The position numbers and the translations under genes were made by a program. A stretch of 64,000 nt of DNA from Microbacterium hibisci. GTDB lineage: Bacteria > Actinomycetota > Actinomycetes > Actinomycetales > Microbacteriaceae. Within the stretch, counting starts at the first letter, position 1. The number at the start of each line of letters is the position of its first letter. Under the pieces are notes generated by a model, which was given only the letters and a program-made list of their open reading frames with translations, ran no database searches and was not told where the DNA came from. This document shows, one piece after another, positions 23,520-31,543 of the stretch. The DNA is taken from contig NZ_JADIJC010000001.1 in the NCBI RefSeq assembly GCF_015278255.1, forward strand, positions 186,001-250,000. Direction: 5' to 3'.

Positions 23520-24968
23520 ATGACTACCGCAACGACCGCCCCGGCCACCAAGCAGGTCGCGATCAACGACATCGGATCTGCTGAGGACTTCCTGGCCGCG
23601 GTCGAGAAGACTCTGAAGTTCTTCAACGACGGCGACCTGATCGAGGGCACCGTGGTGAAGATCGACCGCGACGAGGTCCTCCTCGACGTCGGCTACAAGA
23701 CCGAGGGCGTCATCCCCTCGCGCGAGCTCTCCATCAAGCATGACGTCGACCCCAACGAGGTCGTCAAGGTCGGCGACGAGGTCGAAGCCCTCGTTCTCCA
23801 GAAGGAGGACAAGGAAGGCCGCCTCATCCTCTCCAAGAAGCGCGCCCAGTACGAGCGCGCGTGGGGCGACGTCGAGAAGATCAAGGAGAACGACGGTGTC
23901 GTGACCGGTCAGGTCATCGAGGTCGTCAAGGGTGGTCTCATCGTCGACATCGGCCTCCGCGGCTTCCTCCCGGCCTCGCTCATCGAGCTGCGCCGCGTCC
24001 GCGACCTCACGCCGTACCTCGGCCAGGAGATCGAGGCCAAGATCCTCGAGCTCGACAAGAACCGCAACAACGTCGTGCTCTCGCGCCGCGCCCTGCTCGA
24101 GCAGACGCAGTCCGAGTCGCGCACCACGTTCCTCAACAACCTCCACAAGGGCCAGGTCCGCAAGGGCACGGTCTCGTCGATCGTCAACTTCGGTGCGTTC
24201 GTCGACCTCGGTGGCGTCGACGGTCTCGTCCACGTCTCGGAGCTCTCGTGGAAGCACATCGAGCACGCGTCCGAGGTCGTCGAGGTCGGCCAGGAGGTCA
24301 CCGTCGAGATCCTCGAGGTCGACCTCGACCGCGAGCGCGTCTCGCTGTCGCTGAAGGCGACGCAGGAGGACCCGTGGCAGGTCTTCGCCCGCACGCACGC
24401 GATCGGCCAGGTGGCACCGGGCAAGGTCACCAAGCTCGTTCCGTTCGGTGCGTTCGTGCGCGTCGCGGACGGCATCGAGGGCCTGGTGCACATCTCGGAG
24501 CTGTCGGGCAAGCACGTCGAGCTCGCCGAGCAGGTCGTGTCGGTCGGCGAAGAGGTCTTCGTCAAGATCATCGACATCGACCTCGAGCGTCGCCGCATCT
24601 CGCTCTCGCTCAAGCAGGCGAACGAGTCGGTCGACCCCAACGGCACCGAGTTCGACCCGGCCCTGTACGGCATGGTCACGGAGTACGACGAGAACGGCGA
24701 GTACAAGTACCCCGAGGGCTTCGACCCCGAGACGAACGCCTGGCTCGAGGGCTTCGACGAGCAGCGCGAGAAGTGGGAGCAGGAGTACGCGGCTGCCCAC
24801 GCTCGCTGGGAGGCCCACAAGGCCGCCGTCGCCAAGGCGCTCGAGGCCGAGGCGAACGCCCCGGTCGAGACCGGCGCGTCGTCCTACTCGTCCGACAGCG
24901 GCCCCGCGGGCACGCTGGCCGACGACGAGGCCCTCGCCGCCCTGCGCGAGAAGCTCTCGGGTCGCTGA
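23520..24968 (+). CDS. rpsA: 30S ribosomal protein S1
   Basis: Ribosomal protein S1, which binds mRNA on the 30S subunit. The 482-residue product has four S1 (OB) repeats: GDLIEGTVVKIDRDEVLLDVGYK, NDGVVTGQVIEVVKGGLIVDIGL, GQVRKGTVSSIVNFGAFVDLGG and GQVAPGKVTKLVPFGAFVRVADG (each shown in part). The C-terminal tail is acidic and Ala-rich, as usual in actinobacteria, which have four S1 repeats and not six as in E. coli. The ATG at 23520 follows a long leader with ACAAGGAC as the possible ribosome site. Highly biased codon use fits a strongly expressed gene. A strong terminator follows. Confidence 0.97.
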   Translation: MTTATTAPATKQVAINDIGSAEDFLAAVEKTLKFFNDGDLIEGTVVKIDRDEVLLDVGYKTEGVIPSRELSIKHDVDPNEVVKVGDEVEALVLQKEDKEGRLILSKKRAQYERAWGDVEKIKENDGVVTGQVIEVVKGGLIVDIGLRGFLPASLIELRRVRDLTPYLGQEIEAKILELDKNRNNVVLSRRALLEQTQSESRTTFLNNLHKGQVRKGTVSSIVNFGAFVDLGGVDGLVHVSELSWKHIEHASEVVEVGQEVTVEILEVDLDRERVSLSLKATQEDPWQVFARTHAIGQVAPGKVTKLVPFGAFVRVADGIEGLVHISELSGKHVELAEQVVSVGEEVFVKIIDIDLERRRISLSLKQANESVDPNGTEFDPALYGMVTEYDENGEYKYPEGFDPETNAWLEGFDEQREKWEQEYAAAHARWEAHKAAVAKALEAEANAPVETGASSYSSDSGPAGTLADDEALAALREKLSGR

Positions 24969-25010
24969 TCCTGAGCTGAGCGCCTCGGTTCTCTGAAGAA
25001 CCTGGTTCCG

Positions 25011-25042
25011 AAAGGGCCGTCACCTCCGGGTGACGGCCCTTT
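25011..25042 (+). terminator. rpsA terminator, perfect 14-bp stem
   Basis: AAAGGGCCGTCACC, loop TCCG, exact complement ending in CCCTTT; a classical intrinsic terminator 43 bases after the rpsA stop. Confidence 0.85.
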
Positions 25043-25073
25043 CGCGTACCCGGCTGCGAGTGCGTGGGTCGCG

Positions 25074-25096
25074 GTGTCGGCGGTGCCGGGTACCCT
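25074..25096 (+). promoter_or_regulatory. Damage-type leaderless promoter of the GIY-YIG gene
   Basis: GTGTCGGCG, 8 bases, TACCCT, then 6 bases to the GTG at 25103. Same architecture as the uvrA and uvrB promoters and consistent with the RecA-independent damage motif TTGTCRGTG-N8-TANNNT. Confidence 0.6.
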
Positions 25097-25102
25097 CCCG
25101 AT

Positions 25103-25672
25103 GTGCCCGCGAACCCCCCTGCCCGCCGCTGCCTGGTGGACGATGACGGATGCCGCGGCACGGTGCCGGCCGACGCGCCGATGCCGCTCTGCGAGATGCA
25201 CCTCGCGGTGGCCGCGGACTGGGGTGCGGCCGAGTACGGCGTCACCGACGTGCTCCCGGCACCGTGCCGGCTGTGCGGCTCGCGGCTCGGCACCCGCTAC
25301 GCGTCGGGGTGGTTGTGCGCCGTCTGCGAGTGGAGGTACGGCGACATCCCCGATGACGACATCGCACCGCCGCGGGTCGACGTCGTGTACTACCTGCGGT
25401 ACGCCGACCGCATCAAGATCGGCACGAGCGGCAATCCGAGGCAGCGGTTCGGCGCGATCTGGCACGACGAGCTGCTGGCATTCGAGCGCGGCGGACGCGC
25501 GCTCGAGCAGCGCCGGCACATCCAGTTCGCGGCTGATCGATTCGCGGGCACCGAGTGGTTCCAGGCCTCCGAGGCGCTGGTCGCGCACGTCGCGGTGCTC
25601 GCCACCGGGATCGACGACCCCTGGGAGCTCCACGCGCGCTGGCTGAGCGAGGCCCTCGCCGCACGCGGCTGA
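25103..25672 (+). CDS. GIY-YIG (MUG113-like) nuclease-domain protein with N-terminal zinc ribbons
   Basis: Function unknown, probably a DNA-acting nuclease or nuclease relative. The 189-residue protein has two Cys clusters (about 9-36 RRCLVDDDGC...LCEMHL, and about 55-75 CRLCGSR...CAVCEW) that look like zinc ribbons, then from about residue 95 a GIY-YIG/T5orf172-type domain: VVYYLRYADRIKIGTSGN (the GIY-YIG equivalent is YYLRYADRIKIG), RFGAIWHDELLAF and RHIQFAADRFAGTEWFQ with the conserved Arg, His and Glu. It starts at GTG 25103 behind a promoter that matches those of uvrA and uvrB. An alternative is a structural, non-catalytic DNA-binding protein. Confidence 0.8.
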   Translation: MPANPPARRCLVDDDGCRGTVPADAPMPLCEMHLAVAADWGAAEYGVTDVLPAPCRLCGSRLGTRYASGWLCAVCEWRYGDIPDDDIAPPRVDVVYYLRYADRIKIGTSGNPRQRFGAIWHDELLAFERGGRALEQRRHIQFAADRFAGTEWFQASEALVAHVAVLATGIDDPWELHARWLSEALAARG

Positions 25673-25771
25673 TTCGTACGCTGTGGGAGAACGGGCGTCA
25701 AGCCTCAGCGGGTTCAGAGGATCCGCGCCTACGGTGTGATCCACCCGCACCCCTCAGACGACGGAGCAGAC

Positions 25772-26488
25772 ATGGGATTCCTCGACCGACTCTTCGGCGG
25801 CTCGGACGATGCGCGGCAGAGCCCGCCCGTGCCACAGAACCCGTACGGTGCCCAGGCGCCGGGCGGGCATGCTCGGGGGACGCAGAGCCCCGGCATGCAG
25901 CCGCCGCGCAGCGAGGACGAGATCGCGATCGAGCGCTACCGGTACCTGCTGAGGACCGCGCCGCCCGAGACCATCGAGCAGGTGCACGCCGAGGCGTTCG
26001 CCAAGCTCACCGAGCCGCAACGTCAGCAGGTGCTCGCCGACCTCTCGGCCGGTCTCCCGCAGTACGAGCAGCCGCGCTCGACCGACCCGCAGACCCTGGC
26101 CCGAGCCGCCACGCGCGCCGAGTATCAGAATCCCGGGTTCATGGAGCGGACGCTCGGACCCCAGCGCCAGGGCGGCGGACCCTCGTTCGGCTCGATGCTG
26201 GGCTCGTCGATCCTGGGCACGGTCGTCGGGTACGTCATCGGCTCGGCGCTGGTGAGCTCCTTCCTGGCGCCCGGCCTCGCGTACGACCAGGGCTACCAGG
26301 ACGGCTCGGGCGCCGAGGACGGCTCGGGCGACAGTGGTGCGGAGGCCGGTTCCGACGCCGGCGCGGACGCCGGCGCCGACTCGGGTGCCGGCTGGGGCGG
26401 CGACCCCGGCTCGGGCTGGGGCGGCGACGCCGCGGCAGGCGACATGGGCGGCTTCGGAGACTTCGGGGGCGGCGACTTCGGGTTCTGA
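25772..26488 (+). CDS. Membrane-associated Gly-rich protein, paralogue A
   Basis: The 238-residue product starts MGFLDRLFGG, has a Pro/Gln-rich stretch, a conserved helical part (EIAIERYRYLLRTAPPETIEQVHAEAFAKL, read as RYRYLLRTAPPETIEQVHAEAF), one hydrophobic helix (about 150-170, GSMLGSSILGTVVGYVIG), and a C-terminus of Asp/Gly/Ala/Ser repeats ending GGFGDFGGGDFGF. A second copy of the plan is found at 31544-32212 in this window. Neither shows an enzymatic motif. The ATG at 25772 has only a weak ribosome site (ACGGAG). Confidence 0.78.
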   Translation: MGFLDRLFGGSDDARQSPPVPQNPYGAQAPGGHARGTQSPGMQPPRSEDEIAIERYRYLLRTAPPETIEQVHAEAFAKLTEPQRQQVLADLSAGLPQYEQPRSTDPQTLARAATRAEYQNPGFMERTLGPQRQGGGPSFGSMLGSSILGTVVGYVIGSALVSSFLAPGLAYDQGYQDGSGAEDGSGDSGAEAGSDAGADAGADSGAGWGGDPGSGWGGDAAAGDMGGFGDFGGGDFGF

Positions 26489-26603
26489 GCCGGTGCGCCG
26501 GGCGCGCTGACGCGCGTCCGGCACCGCCGGCGCCCCGCCGTCTCGCCGCTGCCGCGGCGCCGTCCGGCGAGCGCGCCGTGTCGCACCGGCCCCCGGCATC
26601 CGT

Positions 26604-26609
26604 TACCTT
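26604..26609 (+). promoter_or_regulatory. -10 box of leaderless histidine kinase promoter
   Basis: TACCTT, 6 bases before the ATG at 26616. Confidence 0.5.
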
Positions 26610-26615
26610 CGCGGT

Positions 26616-28286
26616 ATGACCGCCGCGACGCCGGGCCGACCGCGCGTGTCCACCGTGCGCGCGCGCCTGACCGGTACCGCGCCGGAAGGCGCCGATCGCA
26701 CGCGCGACCGGACCGCGATGCTCAACCAGCTGCTGCTGGCCGCGGTCGTCTTCGTGCTCGGCGTGCTGGTGGCGGTCGGGCCGTTCGTCGGCGACCCGGT
26801 GCTGTTCTTCGCGGGCGTCGTCGTGGTGGTGGCGGTGACCGCCGCGACGCTGATCGTGCCGTGGAAGAGCCTGTCCTACGGGTGGGTCGCCGTCGTGCCG
26901 GCCGTCGACATCGTCGCCATCACGTTGATGCAGATCGCGGCGCCCGACACCGTCCTGGGCCTGCTCTGGATCTTTCCGACGACCTGGCTCGCCGCGGGGT
27001 TCGGGATGCTGGGGCTGTTCGGCGTGATCGTCGCGATCGCGGGCATCGTCAGCGTGCTCACCGCGCTCAGCGCGACCGAGGTGACCTACCGCACCTTCCT
27101 GCTGCCCCTCGTGCTGTTCGCGGTCGCTGCGACGAGCCACCTGAACGCGCGGCGTTCCGATGCGCAGCGGATGCTGCTGGCCAAGCAGTCCGAGCTGCTG
27201 CGCAGCATCCTGGCGCGAACCCGGCGTCAGGAGCAGGTGGTCACGGAGGTGCTCGACGCGGTGGACTTCGGTGTCGTGCGCATCGGCGCCGACGGGCGCG
27301 TCGCGATCACCAACGACGCCCACGGACGTCTTCAGCAGGGACTCGAGCCCGACGACGGGGCGGAGGTGCCGGCGTTCCGCGACGACGGGAGCGCGCCGCT
27401 CCCGTCGGACGAGCTGCCCCTCGAGCGGGCGCGGCGCGGCGAGGCTTTCGACGACCAGATCGTGTGGTTCGGCGTGGAGCCGGGACCGCGCCGCGCGCTC
27501 ACCATCACCGCGCGGAGGATCACCGACCCCGACGGCGGCGATGCCGGCGCCGTCGTGATCTCGCGCGATGTCACCGCCGAGCTGACCGCGCTGCGCGCCC
27601 GCGACGAGCTGGTCGCCTCGGTGTCGCACGAGCTCCGCACCCCGCTCACCTCGATCCTGGGCTACCTCGACCTCGCGATCGAGGACCCGGACACGCCCGA
27701 TGACGTCCGGGCCGGCCTCGACATCGCCGAGCGCAACGCCGAGCGGCTGCTGCGCATCGTCGCCGACATCCTCGCGGCCTCGAGCTCGTCGCCGACGTCG
27801 GTCGAGGCATCCCTCACTCCGCAGCTGCTGGATGCGCAGGATCTGGTGCGGGCCGCAGCCACCGACGCGCTGCCGCGTGCCGCGGCCCGGGCGATCAGCG
27901 TCGACACCACGGGGCTGGAGCCGGCGACGGCGTGGGCCGACCCGCTGCGGCTGCGGCAGGTGCTCGACAACCTGATATCGAACGCGATCGCGTACAACAA
28001 GGACGGCGGCACGGTGTTCGTGGGCACGACGAGCGACGGCGCCTCGAGCTGGATCCTCGTGCGCGACACCGGGGTCGGGATCTCGGACGCCGACCGCTCA
28101 CGGCTGTTCCAGCGGTTCTATAAGGCGGGCGGCGAGCGCCGCGCGGGCACGGGCCTGGGTCTCGCGATCACGCGCGACATCGTGCGGGCGCACGGCGGCG
28201 ATCTCGCCCTTCACAGCGCGCCGGGAGTCGGATCCACGTTCATCGTCAAGCTGCCGGCGGTCGCCCCGGAAGGAGATGCGGAATGA
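26616..28286 (+). CDS. Membrane sensor histidine kinase
   Basis: A 556-residue kinase with 5-6 membrane helices (about 33-170), a short coiled coil, a PAS-like sensor (about 205-320: VLDAVDFGVVRIGADGRVAITN), the dimerisation/phospho-acceptor segment VASVSHELRTPLTSILGYL, and an ATPase domain with N box DNLISNAIAYNKDGG, G1 DTGVGIS and G2 GTGLGLAI. All catalytic parts are intact. The ATG at 26616 sits behind a leaderless -10. Its stop overlaps the start of the degenerate GGDEF gene (ATGA), and an OmpR-type regulator lies convergent at 29524, so the three probably form one signalling unit. Confidence 0.92.
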   Translation: MTAATPGRPRVSTVRARLTGTAPEGADRTRDRTAMLNQLLLAAVVFVLGVLVAVGPFVGDPVLFFAGVVVVVAVTAATLIVPWKSLSYGWVAVVPAVDIVAITLMQIAAPDTVLGLLWIFPTTWLAAGFGMLGLFGVIVAIAGIVSVLTALSATEVTYRTFLLPLVLFAVAATSHLNARRSDAQRMLLAKQSELLRSILARTRRQEQVVTEVLDAVDFGVVRIGADGRVAITNDAHGRLQQGLEPDDGAEVPAFRDDGSAPLPSDELPLERARRGEAFDDQIVWFGVEPGPRRALTITARRITDPDGGDAGAVVISRDVTAELTALRARDELVASVSHELRTPLTSILGYLDLAIEDPDTPDDVRAGLDIAERNAERLLRIVADILAASSSSPTSVEASLTPQLLDAQDLVRAAATDALPRAAARAISVDTTGLEPATAWADPLRLRQVLDNLISNAIAYNKDGGTVFVGTTSDGASSWILVRDTGVGISDADRSRLFQRFYKAGGERRAGTGLGLAITRDIVRAHGGDLALHSAPGVGSTFIVKLPAVAPEGDAE

Positions 28287-29446
28287 GCCTCGACCTCACC
28301 TCCGTGCTGGTCTTCACCGCACTGGTCGTCAACGTGAGCGGGGTGCTGTTCATCCTCGAGACGCTGCTGCGCCGCGACGAGGGCGCCGGTCGCATCTGGT
28401 CGGTCGCGTTCCTCGGCGCCATGCTGACCACGCTCGCCTACACGGTGTGGATCCGGATCGACGGCGCGTGGTGGGCCGTGGCCGTCGGCAACGCCGCCTT
28501 CGTCGCCGGGACGGGCTGCATGTGGCTCGGATGCCGCCGCTTCAACGGACGGCGCATGCGCTGGTCGTCGCTGCTCGTGGCTGCCGCCGTGCTGGCCGCC
28601 GGTGTCGCGGTGGCGGTCGAGGGTCCGGGCGGCGGAGACTGGGCCGGCGCGCTGTGGATGTTCGTGCCGCTGCTGGTGTTCGCCGGCGCCGGCTCCGTCG
28701 AGTGCCTCCGCGGCGAGATGCGCGAGTCGCGCACCGCCTGGGTGCTCGGCGCCGTGCTCGGCTTCCAGTCGCTCTACTACGTCTCGCGCACCACCGCGTT
28801 CGTCACCTCCGGGCCCGACAGTGCGCTGTTCGAGGCGGCTTTCGGCACGATCAGCACGAGCTTCCTGACGGTGACGCTCACGATCGTCGCGGTCGTGGTG
28901 ACCTCGGTCCTGCGGGCGAGCCGCGCGCCGATGCGCGGCTACCTGCGCGACGCGGTCACGGCGGACGTGGCGCACGGCATCGTCGGCGACGACTCGTTCG
29001 CGCTCGTCCTCGACGGCTTGTGCAGCCGCGCGGCCGCACGCGGCGAGACGGTGGCGGTCACGGCCGTGCGCCTGGACGACCTCGACCAGATCTCGACGGC
29101 CTTCGGCAGCGACGTCGCCGGATCGGTGGCCGCGACGTGGCGCACCGGGGTGCGACGCTATGCACCGACCAACGCCGTGGTCGCCGAGGACGGCCCGACG
29201 GGCCTGATCCTGGGCCTGGCCGTCGCCTCCGCACAGGACGCCCGTCGTCAGGCCGGGGCGATCTACCGCGGGCTGTTCGACGAGCTCGGCAAGGTCGGCG
29301 GGGGAGTGATCCCCGTCGTCGGCGTGGGCGTGGCGCTCAGCGAGACCGTGGGCTACGACCCCGCCGAGCTCGTCCGCGTCGCGCGCGAGGCGGCGAGCCG
29401 TGCCGCCGCCAACGTGGAGACGTCGGTGCTCGTCGACGAAGGGTAG
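28283..29446 (+). CDS. Seven-helix membrane protein with a degenerate GGDEF-like domain
   Basis: The 387-residue product has about seven hydrophobic helices (1-210) followed by a cytosolic domain of about 170 residues. That domain has the GGDEF fold pattern (VAVTAVRLDDLDQISTAFGSDVAGSVAATWR aligns with the DxDxFKxxND region), but the GGDEF loop is replaced by AEDGPTGLILG and the metal/GTP acidic residues are missing. It is therefore unlikely to make cyclic di-GMP and may be a receptor or scaffold. The ATGA overlap with the kinase gene suggests one operon and equal synthesis. The family call is an inference from pattern. Confidence 0.75.
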   Translation: MSLDLTSVLVFTALVVNVSGVLFILETLLRRDEGAGRIWSVAFLGAMLTTLAYTVWIRIDGAWWAVAVGNAAFVAGTGCMWLGCRRFNGRRMRWSSLLVAAAVLAAGVAVAVEGPGGGDWAGALWMFVPLLVFAGAGSVECLRGEMRESRTAWVLGAVLGFQSLYYVSRTTAFVTSGPDSALFEAAFGTISTSFLTVTLTIVAVVVTSVLRASRAPMRGYLRDAVTADVAHGIVGDDSFALVLDGLCSRAAARGETVAVTAVRLDDLDQISTAFGSDVAGSVAATWRTGVRRYAPTNAVVAEDGPTGLILGLAVASAQDARRQAGAIYRGLFDELGKVGGGVIPVVGVGVALSETVGYDPAELVRVAREAASRAAANVETSVLVDEG

Positions 29447-29523
29447 CCACGGCATCCGTCCCTCCGCAGCTGGTCACCGGCGGCGGGATCGTGACAGCGG
29501 GAGGCCGGTGCGGGTCACGGCGG

Positions 29524-30321
29524 TCACGCCGTGAGGCGGTAGCCGACGCCGCGGACCGTCTCGATCCACCTCGGCTGCGAAGGCGACTCGCCGAGCTTGC
29601 GGCGCAGATTCGCCATGTGCACCTCGATCGCGCGGGCGTCGCTGTCGGAGACGAAGTCGCTGACGGCGTACTGGTCGCCGCGCAGCATGAGGGCGAGATC
29701 GGACTTCGCCCGGACGCGCCGTCCCGCCACCAGCAGGTCGGCGAGGATGTCGAACTCGCTGCGCGTCAGCTCGACGTCCTCGCCGTCGACGGTGACGAGG
29801 TGGGTCTCGGCGTTCAGGCGCAGGCCGTGGTGCTCGAGCCACACGCCGTCGGACGGGGCGGATGCCGCCGGCTCGGCGTCGTCCGAGGGTGCGACGTGGC
29901 GCGGCCGGCGCAGCATCGCGTCGATGCGCGCTCGCAGCTCCCGCGGGCGGAACGGCTTGGCGACGTAGTCGTCGGCGCCGGCCTCCAGACCCTGCAGCGC
30001 GTCGATCTCCTCGGTGCGTGCGCTCAGCATCACGATGTACGTCGAGCTGATCGCGCGGATGCGCTTCGCGGTCTCGAATCCGTCCATGCCGGGCATGTTC
30101 ACGTCGAGCGTGGTCACCAGGGGCCGGTGCTCGCGGACCAGGTCGACACCGTCCGCGCCGTTGGCGGCGCCGTGCACGTCGAATCCCGCCTGGGCGAGAA
30201 CCGTGGACAGGAGAGAGCGGATGTCTTCCTCGTCCTCGATCACCACCGCGACGCGCGATTCCTCCACCGATGCACCCCCCGGATCCGCTGTTGCGGAGGA
30301 CGGATCCTGGACGTCGGTCAT
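29524..30321 (-). CDS. OmpR/PhoB-type response regulator
   Basis: The 265-residue protein has a receiver domain (VAVVIEDEEDIRSLLSTVL, phospho-acceptor in TLDVNMPGMDGFE, Ser/Thr at VMLSART, Lys at VAKPFRP) and a C-terminal winged helix (VELTRSEFDILADLLVAG, AIEVHMANLRRKLGE, VRGVGYRLTA). The start is uncertain: ATG 30321 (MTDVQ) gives the usual domain spacing, but an ATG at 30366 overlaps the stop of a short upstream frame (TGATG) and could extend the protein by 15 residues. It converges on the kinase/GGDEF operon, which probably supplies its phosphate. Confidence 0.9.
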   Translation of the reverse strand: MTDVQDPSSATADPGGASVEESRVAVVIEDEEDIRSLLSTVLAQAGFDVHGAANGADGVDLVREHRPLVTTLDVNMPGMDGFETAKRIRAISSTYIVMLSARTEEIDALQGLEAGADDYVAKPFRPRELRARIDAMLRRPRHVAPSDDAEPAASAPSDGVWLEHHGLRLNAETHLVTVDGEDVELTRSEFDILADLLVAGRRVRAKSDLALMLRGDQYAVSDFVSDSDARAIEVHMANLRRKLGESPSQPRWIETVRGVGYRLTA

Positions 30322-30365
30322 GATATCCCAGAACGCGGTCCGGAACGGGTGCGCGGGAGCACTCA

Positions 30366-30647
30366 TCAGCAGGACGACCCGGACCGGCGGCGGGCGACGA
30401 GGCCCGGCTCGCGTCCATCCGGCGTCCCGCCGGAGAGACAGGCCGCGCGGAGGGCGGGAGATCTCCCCACATCCCGCCCCGCGCGCGTCCTCGGTGCACG
30501 GACCTGAGCTGCAGTCGTCCCCACGCGCGCAGCTCGTCCGCACCTCTGGACGATCCCTCCGCACCTGGCGTCGCTCGGACGCGCGATGCGGTGTGTGCGG
30601 CGGGGCGGCCAGTCGTCGAACGCCACGATGTCGCGTTCGCCTTCCAT
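30366..30647 (-). CDS. Possible short leader gene coupled to the response regulator
   Basis: A 93-residue frame beginning MEGERDIVAFDDWPPRR. It has signals a real gene would need: a TAGCGT -10 box at 30701-30706, a GGGGAGGGG ribosome site 5-8 bases before the ATG, and a TGA that overlaps an in-frame ATG of the regulator (TGATG). After about 26 codons the composition turns Arg/Gly/Cys-rich, as in chance frames of GC-rich DNA. It may be a leader peptide, a decayed gene or an accident. Apart from it, the 507-base region 30322-30828 contains no recognisable gene. Confidence 0.3.
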   Translation of the reverse strand: MEGERDIVAFDDWPPRRTHRIARPSDARCGGIVQRCGRAARVGTTAAQVRAPRTRAGRDVGRSPALRAACLSGGTPDGREPGLVARRRSGSSC

Positions 30648-30700
30648 GTCCGCCCCTCCCCAGTTCCGCACGGTGTGGATCTGTCCTTCGGGTGCCCCCG

Positions 30701-30706
30701 ACGCTA
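30701..30706 (-). promoter_or_regulatory. -10 box upstream of the leader frame/response regulator
   Basis: TAGCGT on the minus strand, about 54 bases before the ATG at 30647. Probable promoter of the response regulator transcript. Confidence 0.35.
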
Positions 30707-30828
30707 CCGTCGACCCCTCAACACCCGCTCAAGCGCTCCTCAGGAACCGCACAGGCTTGGCGAGGGGGTGCCGAGCGCGGCGGGGCCGTCCTGCGCGCGC
30801 GGCGGGACCGGCATGGCATGCTCGATCC

Positions 30829-31473
30829 ATGCCGCTCGTCGCCCTCACCGGAGGCATCGCCTCGGGAAAGTCCACGATCGCCCGCCGTCTGGCAGAGCAC
30901 GGCGCCGTCGTCGTCGACGCGGACCAGCTCGTGCGCGAGGTGCAGCAGCCCGGCTCGCCGGTGCTGGCCGCGATCGCGGAGGCGTTCGGAGAGCGGATGC
31001 TGCAGCCGGACGGATCATTGGACCGCGCGGCGCTCGGCGGCCGGGTGTTCGGTGACGAGGCGGCGATCGCGCAGCTGAACGCGATCGTGCATCCGGCGGT
31101 GCGCGCGGAGTCCGCGCGCCGCTTCGCCGAGGCCTTCGCTGCCGATCCCGAGGCGGTGGTCGTCTACGACGTGCCGCTCCTGGTGGAGGCCCGTGTCGGA
31201 GATCCGTGGCAGCTCGTCGTCGTGGCGCACGCCCCGTCCGAGGTGCGCGGCCGGCGCCTGGTAGAGCTGCGCGGGATGACCGAGGCGGATGCCGCCGCCC
31301 GCCTGGCCTCGCAGGTCTCGGACGAGGCGCGGCTCGCGGTGGCCGACGTCGTGATCGACACCTCCGGCACGCTCGCCGACACCGAGAGGCAGACCGACGA
31401 GCTGTGGGACCGCCTCGCGGAGCACGTGTCGCGGCGCGCGTCCCGCGCGGACGAGCACGCGACGGGCGTCTGA
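30829..31473 (+). CDS. coaE: Dephospho-CoA kinase CoaE
   Basis: Last step of coenzyme A synthesis: phosphorylates the 3'-OH of dephospho-CoA with ATP. The 214-residue product begins MPLVALTGGIASGKSTI (P-loop GGIASGKS, residues 8-15), has VVDADQLVREV, VYDVPLLVEA (CoA-binding lid region) and the C-terminal DVVIDTSG. Of full length for a single-domain CoaE, unlike the mycobacterial form fused to a GrpB domain. The ATG at 30829 lies 6 bases after CATGCT, a possible -10. Position after rpsA and before uvrB follows the usual actinobacterial order, with accessory genes between rpsA and coaE. Confidence 0.95.
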   Translation: MPLVALTGGIASGKSTIARRLAEHGAVVVDADQLVREVQQPGSPVLAAIAEAFGERMLQPDGSLDRAALGGRVFGDEAAIAQLNAIVHPAVRAESARRFAEAFAADPEAVVVYDVPLLVEARVGDPWQLVVVAHAPSEVRGRRLVELRGMTEADAAARLASQVSDEARLAVADVVIDTSGTLADTERQTDELWDRLAEHVSRRASRADEHATGV

Positions 31474-31543
31474 TCCCGGGTATTTGTCCGTACCCTCCGT
31501 CCGCCGCCCGGCGTAGGCTGGGAACAGGCCGAGGAGGTGTCCC

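Noticed and set aside
28283..29446. Active diguanylate cyclase
   Set aside because: The GGDEF loop reads AEDGPTG and metal-binding acids are missing.
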